Shown: in pieces, positions 1 to 5,605 of the stretch
How positions within the stretch are numbered: the stretch's first letter is position 1
Layout of the letters: every line of letters begins with the position of its first letter
Origin: Bacteroidota bacterium
Lineage (GTDB): Bacteria > Bacteroidota > Bacteroidia > Chitinophagales > Chitinophagaceae
Direction of reading: 5' to 3'
DNA: 13,296 bases
NCBI GenBank assembly: GCA_947463975.1
Contig: CANHUW010000026.1
Span: 1-13,296 of the forward strand
The notes under the pieces: model-generated
Seen by the model: the letters and a program-made list of their open reading frames with translations, nothing else
The model's database searches: none
What the model was told of the DNA's origin: nothing
Program-made: the position numbers and the translations under genes

Positions 1-86
1 TTAGATACCCAGTTGAATTTCAATAGAGTATATAGTAAACCTACAATACCCATTGCCGGAACGGCATAAAATAGAAGATTGTTCAT
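1..86 (-). CDS. hppA: N-terminal fragment of probable membrane-bound pyrophosphatase (HppA)
   Basis: This is a gene start read leftwards from ATG at 84-86 that leaves the window after 28 codons. The visible peptide begins MNNLLFYAVPAMGIVGLLYT and continues LLKFNWVS. It is one hydrophobic first transmembrane helix followed by the K-F-N-W-V-S segment I associate with Bacteroidota ion-pumping pyrophosphatases (H+ or Na+ translocating, inner membrane, hydrolysing PPi to 2 Pi). The identification rests on recollection of this N-terminus only; no catalytic motif is in the window. A good promoter lies just upstream (130-163), so it can be transcribed independently of the serine hydrolase gene behind it. 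If wrong, it is still the start of a polytopic membrane protein. Confidence 0.6.
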   Translation of the reverse strand, partial: MNNLLFYAVPAMGIVGLLYTLLKFNWVS

Positions 87-129
87 AAGCAATTCTTATT
101 CTTTGTTTTCTTGATTCGATTAAGGTCTG

Positions 130-163
130 CAAAAATAGGGTGAAATGGCCAAAAAATGGCAAA
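130..163 (-). promoter_or_regulatory. Bacteroidota-type promoter for the hppA-like gene
   Basis: On the minus strand a TATTTTTG box (137-130) matches the phylum's TAnnTTTG -7 consensus exactly. A TTTG (163-160) lies 22 nt upstream of it, inside the known 17-23 nt spacing for the -33 element. The predicted transcript would have a leader of roughly 40 nt before the ATG at 84-86. The promoter lies just past the stop codon of the preceding serine hydrolase gene. Confidence 0.55.
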
Positions 164-173
164 AAAGGGCATT

Positions 174-1397
174 TTACTCTACTAAAGCGCTAGTATCCAG
201 CTTCCCTGTAAATACTGAAGCCAATTCTTTTCCTTTATAGATGGTTTTATTGAATTTATTCCCCAATATGATGATGGTAGCTGTTTCTGCGATCATTCTA
301 TTGAAAACAGTATTATTACCATGCCACCATCCATTATGATAAATTAGTTTTTCTTCATTAGGTTTTACCAAAATTCTCCAACCAAAACCATAATTATGAT
401 AATATTTATTGGTAGGACTCTGTGGTTGATAAGCCATTTCCATGGTTTCTGGTCTTAAAAACAAGCCTTTAGTTAAAGCTTGTTCCCATAAATTCAGATC
501 TCTAACTGTACTATAAACATTTTTATCTCCATAAATACAATCGTATTTTTCTATTCTATAAGGTTGCATTTTAGCATTATAAGAAGGAGTGTATTTGTCA
601 ATAGTTTTTATATTAAAGACATAAGAATGGTTCATTTTTAGTGGCTTGAAAATCATTTCCTCCATTAAGGTCGGGAAATCTTTCCCTGATTGCTTTTCAA
701 TAATGAGTGCTAATAAAACATAGTTGGTGTTACAGTATCTGAAGACTCTATCTGGCATTGCTGCAGGAGCAGGTTTTTTTTGTATCATATAATCCAATAC
801 ATCCAAATTGGTATAGTTACCTTCCCTAAAAGGCTTTTCATTATGAATAAGCTTTAATTTCTTTACCCATCTTCCTCTTTTGTTTTTTACTTTAACAGAA
901 ACATATTTTCTGGATTCCATAAAATAGGTGTAATCTGGTAAACCACTTCTATGTGATAATAACTGTTCAACTGTTACCGATGTGTAAGGGAAATTGGGTA
1001 GATATTGACTAACTGGTGCTTTTAAATCTAATTGATCTTGTTCCCATAATTTTAAAGCCAACATACCTGTAAAGGTCTTAGAAACAGATGCCAAATGAAT
1101 AGGCGTTTCTGGAAGGATAGGTGTCTTTTGGCTAATATTAGCATATCCTTTATAATCCTCGAAAATGATCTCTCCGTTTTTTGCTACCAAAATTTGACCG
1201 CTAAAGCCTCTATTGCCTAATAGTTTTTCATATTTGGTTTTTATTTCCGCTCCTAATTTAGTTCTTTCAGTATCAGATAACTTATTGTAAGTAAAGCTAG
1301 GTGTATTAAGTCCTTCTTGGTATTTAGGGCCTTGTGATGTGCCACAAGCGCATATTAAAATAAATAAGGTACTTAAAAATGAAATTCTGACGATCAT
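174..1397 (-). CDS. Serine hydrolase, beta-lactamase/class C (PBP4-star-like) family, probable lipoprotein
   Basis: The product has 407 residues. The catalytic triad motifs of the PF00144 fold are in order: S-V-S-K at 104-107 (nucleophile Ser104, Lys107), Y-C-N at 221-223 in place of the usual YxN, and H-N-G at 354-356 in the KTG position. The conserved S-H-R-S-G-L-P stretch (148-154) and the G-D-x-x-x-Y-S-T stretch (290-297) are also present. The N-terminus is a short hydrophobic signal followed by I-C-A-C, giving a plausible though not ideal lipobox with Cys18 as the lipidated residue, so an envelope lipoprotein is likely. The family includes D-amino-acid peptidases, esterases and DD-peptidases; a real beta-lactamase role cannot be claimed. 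A lysine/arginine-rich insert (about 160-185) follows the SGLPDY motif. The gene stands alone, divergent from serA. Confidence 0.88.
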   Translation of the reverse strand: MIVRISFLSTLFILICACGTSQGPKYQEGLNTPSFTYNKLSDTERTKLGAEIKTKYEKLLGNRGFSGQILVAKNGEIIFEDYKGYANISQKTPILPETPIHLASVSKTFTGMLALKLWEQDQLDLKAPVSQYLPNFPYTSVTVEQLLSHRSGLPDYTYFMESRKYVSVKVKNKRGRWVKKLKLIHNEKPFREGNYTNLDVLDYMIQKKPAPAAMPDRVFRYCNTNYVLLALIIEKQSGKDFPTLMEEMIFKPLKMNHSYVFNIKTIDKYTPSYNAKMQPYRIEKYDCIYGDKNVYSTVRDLNLWEQALTKGLFLRPETMEMAYQPQSPTNKYYHNYGFGWRILVKPNEEKLIYHNGWWHGNNTVFNRMIAETATIIILGNKFNKTIYKGKELASVFTGKLDTSALVE

Positions 1398-1418
1398 CTG
1401 TTAGTTATTAGGGTAGTA

Positions 1419-1426
1419 CAAAAATA
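1419..1426 (-). promoter_or_regulatory. Candidate -7 box of the serine hydrolase gene
   Basis: The minus strand reads TATTTTTG, an exact TAnnTTTG match, ending about 21 nt before the ATG at 1395-1397. I find no TTG at the expected -33 spacing, so only the -7 element is supported. Confidence 0.4.
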
Positions 1427-1480
1427 ACGCTCAAATGCTATAAAATATTGTGAATGAAGAAAGAAGCGGTTAATTTTTTT

Positions 1481-1488
1481 TAACTTTG
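1481..1488 (+). promoter_or_regulatory. -7 box of serA, almost abutting the start codon
   Basis: TAACTTTG matches the Bacteroidota -7 consensus TAnnTTTG exactly. It ends only 4 nt before the ATG at 1493, so a transcript from it would be leaderless or nearly so. No convincing -33 TTG is seen at 17-23 nt; the nearest one (1448-1450) is 30 nt away. Confidence 0.5.
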
Positions 1489-1492
1489 CCAT

Positions 1493-2731
1493 ATGAGCAC
1501 TTCTTTAAAAACCAGCTATCCTAAAGACAAAATCAAGGTATTATTTCTTGAAAATATTAGTGATGCTGCTGCACAGTATTTTAAAATTCAAGGGTATACT
1601 GATGTTAAAAAAGTAGCAGGTGCTCTTAGCGAAGAGGATCTTATTAAAGTCATAAAAGATGTGCATATTTTAGGCATTAGATCTAAAACATTTATTTCAA
1701 AAAAGGTTCTAGACAGTGCAAAAAAATTACAAGCAATTGGATGTTTTTGCATTGGTACTAACCAAGTGGATATGAAAGCTTGCAAACAAAAAGGTATAGC
1801 TGTTTTTAATGCTCCTTATAGTAATACGAGATCTGTTGCTGAATTAGTCATAGGATCGAGTATCATGTTAATTAGAAAAATTATAGATAAAAATACTGCA
1901 GCACATAATGGTATTTGGAATAAAGATGCTAAAGGTAGTTTTGAATTAAGAGGAAAAACACTTGGTTTAATTGGCTATGGTAATATTGGAACTCAAACTA
2001 GTATTATGGCAGAAGCCATGGGAATGAAAGTAAAGTTTTATGATATTGAAACAAAATTACCTTTAGGCAATGCGCACCCAGTGAAATCTATCAAAGAATT
2101 AGTTAGTACATCGGATATTATTTCATTACACGTTCCTGAAACTGCATCCACTAAAAATTTAATTAACAAAGAGGTATTAAAACAGTGTAAACAAGGCGCC
2201 ATTTTAATTAACTACGCTAGAGGAGAAGTGGTTGATTTAGAAGCATTGTCTGCAGCATTAAAAGCAAAACATCTCAGTGGTGCAGCCATAGATGTATATC
2301 CTTGGGAACCAGAAAAAAATGGGGACTCTTTTGAAACTCCTTTACAAGGCTTACCAAATGTTTTATTAACGCCACATATTGGTGGATCAACAGAAGAAGC
2401 ACAAGAAAATATTGGCGAAGATGTGAGTATTAAATTATACCAATATTTAGAAAGAGGGGTGTCTAATGGTTCTCTATCCATTCCAACCATTAGTTTGCCA
2501 CCGGTGGATGGAGCGCATAGAATTTTGCATATTCACAATAATGTACCTGGTGTGTTAAGTGCTATCAATACAGTGATGTCTAAAAATAAAATTAATATTG
2601 TTGGACAATACTTAAAAACCAATGAAGAAATTGGATATGTTGTATTAGATGTTGATTCTAAATTATCTAAAACGGCTTTGTCTTTATTAAAAGAAGTAAA
2701 AGAAACTATTAGAGTTAGGTTACTTTACTAG
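1493..2731 (+). CDS. serA: D-3-phosphoglycerate dehydrogenase with C-terminal ACT domain
   Basis: It oxidises 3-phosphoglycerate to 3-phosphohydroxypyruvate with NAD+, the first committed step of serine synthesis, in the cytoplasm. At 412 residues it matches the E. coli-type enzyme (410 residues) in length and layout: a split substrate domain, a Rossmann domain with G-Y-G-N-I-G at 161-166 and an NAD-favouring Asp184, then an ACT domain from about 341. The catalytic residues R243, E272 and H295 sit where E. coli has R240, E269 and H292. The serine-binding positions of the ACT domain are also kept (H348, N350, N368, matching E. coli H344, N346, N364), so allosteric feedback inhibition by serine is expected. 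The protein ends R-L-L-Y as in E. coli. The gene is not next to serC here. It converges on cutC with 8 bp between stop codons. Confidence 0.96.
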   Translation: MSTSLKTSYPKDKIKVLFLENISDAAAQYFKIQGYTDVKKVAGALSEEDLIKVIKDVHILGIRSKTFISKKVLDSAKKLQAIGCFCIGTNQVDMKACKQKGIAVFNAPYSNTRSVAELVIGSSIMLIRKIIDKNTAAHNGIWNKDAKGSFELRGKTLGLIGYGNIGTQTSIMAEAMGMKVKFYDIETKLPLGNAHPVKSIKELVSTSDIISLHVPETASTKNLINKEVLKQCKQGAILINYARGEVVDLEALSAALKAKHLSGAAIDVYPWEPEKNGDSFETPLQGLPNVLLTPHIGGSTEEAQENIGEDVSIKLYQYLERGVSNGSLSIPTISLPPVDGAHRILHIHNNVPGVLSAINTVMSKNKINIVGQYLKTNEEIGYVVLDVDSKLSKTALSLLKEVKETIRVRLLY

Positions 2732-2739
2732 GCTATCTA

Positions 2740-3477
2740 TTAAATATCTTTTTTTAAAGCAATAAGCACCTTTTTCATAGCGATTATTTCTGCCTGATCA
2801 ACTCCAGTGAACATCATTTGTTCTTGCATACTTGAAGGACTATATGACATGGAAGAAGGGTAATTTTTTCTTGCCGAACTATGTATTTCTTTCACTTTTG
2901 TACTAGCTATTATTTCGCTAATATTATTAGCCCTTACACCACTTCCAGGCATAATCGTTATTTTACCATGTGCATTTTTAACTAAATCAGCAATCAAGGG
3001 TAGGGCATTGGCAACATTGGGAACCTGCCCACTTGTAAGAATTCTTTTACAACCAGTATGAATAATATCTTCTAACCCTTTTAAAGGATCAATACATCTA
3101 TCAAAAGCTCTATGAAAAGTAATTTCCATATTGCCAGCAATGGAAACTAATTCAGCAGTTCTATTGGTATCTATATGTCCATCTTTTTTTAGCAATCCAA
3201 TGACGGCACCAGGATAACCCAATTCCTTGACTAATAATAGATCTGATTTCATTGAATCAAATTCGTCATCAGAATACAAAAAATCTCCTCCTCTTGGTCT
3301 GATGATTGGGAAAATAGGGGTATTGGTTTTTTGTATTAAAGTTTTTAAACTACCGTAAGATGGAGTAGTACCACCTTCCATAGGATTTTCACAAAATTCA
3401 ATTCTATCTGCACCAGCAGCAATTGCAGTTAATGCAGATTCAATATTAAAAACAGCAATTTCTAAAATTGTTCCCAT
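2740..3477 (-). CDS. cutC: CutC family TIM-barrel protein
   Basis: The product has 245 residues, a normal CutC length (PF03932). The family motifs appear in order: A-D-R-I-E-F-C-E (23-30), G-G-T-T-P-S-Y-G (35-42), I-R-P-R-G-G-D-F (59-66), F-H-R-A-F-D (121-126), R-I-L-T-S-G (145-150) and I-M-P-G-S-G-V (175-181). There is no signal peptide, so it is cytoplasmic. It starts 5 nt after the glycosylasparaginase stop codon and is almost certainly co-transcribed with it. The family is labelled copper homeostasis, but in E. coli the copper phenotype of cutC mutants was traced to MicL, a small RNA encoded within the gene region. The enzyme activity is therefore open, and the operon partner here suggests a role in glycan or amino-sugar metabolism (inference). 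Confidence 0.93.
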   Translation of the reverse strand: MGTILEIAVFNIESALTAIAAGADRIEFCENPMEGGTTPSYGSLKTLIQKTNTPIFPIIRPRGGDFLYSDDEFDSMKSDLLLVKELGYPGAVIGLLKKDGHIDTNRTAELVSIAGNMEITFHRAFDRCIDPLKGLEDIIHTGCKRILTSGQVPNVANALPLIADLVKNAHGKITIMPGSGVRANNISEIIASTKVKEIHSSARKNYPSSMSYSPSSMQEQMMFTGVDQAEIIAMKKVLIALKKDI

Positions 3478-3482
3478 GAATA

Positions 3483-4520
3483 TTAATCTAAAAAATCTGA
3501 CTCAAATAATTCATTCCCTTTTTCTGTATGAACTGCATAATTAAATCCATTATGTAATGCAAAGGCCCCAAATTCACCTTTATTGTTGATAGCAATAAAA
3601 CAAACTTGAATATCTTTTGCTTTTTCTTTTTTAATTCTTCTGATTCTTTCAATGACTAATCTACAAGCTTCTTTAGGAGATTTACCCTGTCTCATGAATT
3701 CTACTACCGCGCTTGATCCAGCAACACGAATAACATCTTCCCCTTGACCAGTGGCTACTACAGCACCGACTTCATTGTCTACATACAAACCAGCTCCAAT
3801 AATGGGTGAATCCCCCAAGCGACCTCGCATTTTGAATCCTGCACCACTTGTAGTACAAGAACCACTTAGATTACCTTGCGCATCTAATGCAATCATACCA
3901 ATAGTGTCATGATTCCATTCTCCATTACTTAATTTATGTGGAGCGTTAAATGCTGCATCATTTTTGGGAATTTCTGATTGACGTTCTACATTATAGATAG
4001 GTTTATAAGTAGATTTCTTTAACCAATTATCATAAGCATTTTTAGCGTCATTAGATAATTCATCTTTTTCTAAACTAAACCCTTCGCTTAAAGCAAATTG
4101 TTGCGCTCCAGCGCCTACTAACATTACATGTGGCGTTTTTTCCATCACTTTTCTTGCCACAGAAATGGGGTGTTTAATTCTTTCTAAAAATGCCACACTT
4201 CCACAATTAAATTGATGATCCATTATGGAGGCGTCTAAAGTAACATGTCCATCTCTATCTGGATTTGCTCCCAAACCAACACAGCAATTGATTTCATTTT
4301 CTGTCACCATCACTCCTTGCTCCACGGCATCTAATGCTGCACCCCCTGTAGACAATATTTTCCAAGCAGCAATATTGGCATTTAAACCTGCATCCCAAGT
4401 AGATACTACAATTGGTTTTTTATTGATTAAATCTGATTTTTTAACAAATCCAGGAATCGTAAAACTGGTTAAACCAAGACTACTTAAATGTATAAATCCT
4501 CTTCTATTGATTGACTTCAT
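3483..4520 (-). CDS. N4-(beta-N-acetylglucosaminyl)-L-asparaginase (glycosylasparaginase), Tat-exported
   Basis: This is an Ntn hydrolase that cleaves the GlcNAc-Asn bond, releasing aspartate and 1-amino-GlcNAc (which decays to GlcNAc and ammonia), the last step of N-glycoprotein breakdown. It has 345 residues. H-D-T-I-G-M at 204-209 marks the autocleavage site, with Thr206 becoming the N-terminal nucleophile. R234, D237, T257 and G258 fall at the spacings of R180, D183, T203 and G204 relative to T152 in the E. meningoseptica enzyme. The N-terminus N-R-R-G-F-I followed by a hydrophobic stretch is a Tat-type signal, so the mature enzyme should be periplasmic. The segment between the Y-K-P-I motif and the nucleophile (about 177-203) is roughly 23 residues longer than in the E. 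meningoseptica protein as I recall it. The gene heads an operon with cutC and is divergent from the NahK-like kinase. Confidence 0.95.
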   Translation of the reverse strand: MKSINRRGFIHLSSLGLTSFTIPGFVKKSDLINKKPIVVSTWDAGLNANIAAWKILSTGGAALDAVEQGVMVTENEINCCVGLGANPDRDGHVTLDASIMDHQFNCGSVAFLERIKHPISVARKVMEKTPHVMLVGAGAQQFALSEGFSLEKDELSNDAKNAYDNWLKKSTYKPIYNVERQSEIPKNDAAFNAPHKLSNGEWNHDTIGMIALDAQGNLSGSCTTSGAGFKMRGRLGDSPIIGAGLYVDNEVGAVVATGQGEDVIRVAGSSAVVEFMRQGKSPKEACRLVIERIRRIKKEKAKDIQVCFIAINNKGEFGAFALHNGFNYAVHTEKGNELFESDFLD

Positions 4521-4543
4521 TGATAAACTATTAGATTTTGAAG

Positions 4544-4560
4544 ATAAGCAATTTGCTTAT
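4544..4560. promoter_or_regulatory. Perfect 17-bp palindrome in the divergent promoter region, candidate operator
   Basis: ATAAGCAA-T-TTGCTTAT is an exact 8-bp inverted repeat around one central base. It lies in the 65-bp gap between the divergent glycosylasparaginase (ATG at 4520) and NahK-like (ATG at 4586) genes, 23 bp from one start and 25 bp from the other. The near-central placement suits a dimeric repressor or activator controlling both directions. The regulator is not identifiable from this window, and chance symmetry in AT-rich DNA is not excluded. Confidence 0.5.
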
Positions 4561-4585
4561 AATTTTTGTACTTTAGTAGCACTAT

Positions 4586-5599
4586 ATGCAAGCAATTTTT
4601 GATATTTATAATTGGAATGTAGATCGATTTGAGAGAATTGATCAGGGCTTAATTAACACTACTTTCATAGTTATTACTAAAGAAGGTCAAGAATATATAC
4701 TACAAACAGTCAATCATCTCATATTCAAAGATCCTTCGGCCATAGATCAGAATATTCAATTAATTGGAAAATATTTACAAGAACATGCCCCAGGATTTTT
4801 ATTCACTCATTTAGTTCCAACAAAAAAAGGTGATACATTGACTTTTTATGAAGGAAAATATTATAGAGCATTCGCAAAGATCAATGGCCAAAGTTATGAT
4901 GTTTTAGAAAACCCTCTGTTAGCAAAAGCAGCAGCCAATGCATTTGGGCAATTTACTGCCGCTTTAGTTAATTTACCCATTCAACAGCTAAAGATTACGC
5001 TACCTGATTTTCATAACCTAAGTTTAAGATATACCCAATTTGAGACTGCTTTAACAAATGGTGATACCAATAGGATCAATGAATCGAAAATTGCCATAGA
5101 ATATCTACAGTCTCAGCAAGATGTAGTGAAGCGATATGAAACATTTATAGCTAATAAGGATGCCAAACTAAGAGTAACACACCATGATACAAAAATAAGC
5201 AATGTATTATTTGATAAGCAAGAAAAGGCCATTTGTGTGATTGATTTAGATACAGTGATGCCTGGTTACTTTATAAGTGACGTAGGGGATATGTGTCGAA
5301 CTTATTTACCCAATGTGTCTGAAGAAGAAGCCAATCTAGATTTGGTTCAAATTGACAAGGGTAGGTGGACAGCTTTAAAAGAAGGCTACCTAAATGCTAT
5401 GGGTAATATTTTAACTTCATTCGAGTTGGCTCATTTTGAATTTGCCGGCGAATTCATGATTTATATGCAAGCATTAAGATTTTTAACCGACCATTTAAAT
5501 TTGGATACATACTATGGCGCAAAATATAATGGCCAGAACTATGTTCGGGCCATTAATCAGATTGCTTTATTGAAAGCGTATAGTAAAATATTACAGTAA
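4586..5599 (+). CDS. N-acetylhexosamine 1-kinase (NahK)-like phosphotransferase
   Basis: The product is a cytoplasmic kinase of the aminoglycoside phosphotransferase fold, 337 residues; Bifidobacterium NahK is about 359. The nucleotide-binding lobe includes a Y-I-L-Q strand (37-40) followed by an N-x-x-I-F-K-D-P stretch (43-50) like that in NahK. The catalytic loop H-H-D-T-K-I-S-N (199-206) gives the HxDxxxxN motif with Asp201 as base. D-L-D-T-V-M-P-G (220-227) supplies the metal-binding aspartate and matches the NahK sequence closely; S-D-V-G-D follows at 231-235. The predicted reaction is ATP + GlcNAc/GalNAc to the 1-phosphate. Its position between a GlcNAc-releasing and a GalNAc-releasing enzyme supports that substrate. 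The chosen ATG lies 9 nt after a weak -7 box (TACTTTAG, 4569-4576). It converges on the GH109 gene with 6 bp between stops. Another small-molecule kinase of the same fold is possible. Confidence 0.85.
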   Translation: MQAIFDIYNWNVDRFERIDQGLINTTFIVITKEGQEYILQTVNHLIFKDPSAIDQNIQLIGKYLQEHAPGFLFTHLVPTKKGDTLTFYEGKYYRAFAKINGQSYDVLENPLLAKAAANAFGQFTAALVNLPIQQLKITLPDFHNLSLRYTQFETALTNGDTNRINESKIAIEYLQSQQDVVKRYETFIANKDAKLRVTHHDTKISNVLFDKQEKAICVIDLDTVMPGYFISDVGDMCRTYLPNVSEEEANLDLVQIDKGRWTALKEGYLNAMGNILTSFELAHFEFAGEFMIYMQALRFLTDHLNLDTYYGAKYNGQNYVRAINQIALLKAYSKILQ

Positions 5600-5605
5600 G
5601 ATTTA

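Noticed and set aside
153..175. AAAATG/CATTTT stem at the serine hydrolase stop codon as a terminator
   Set aside because: Six pairs with one G-C and an 11-nt loop; the overlapping hppA promoter explains the sequence better.
174..1397. Calling the serine hydrolase an antibiotic-resistance beta-lactamase
   Set aside because: The fold is shared by many esterases and peptidases; the motifs (YCN, HNG in place of KTG) and the lipoprotein signal do not point to beta-lactam hydrolysis.
4225..4602. Plus-strand open frame antisense to glycosylasparaginase and running into the NahK-like start
   Set aside because: It overlaps strongly supported genes on both sides and has no recognisable motif or promoter.
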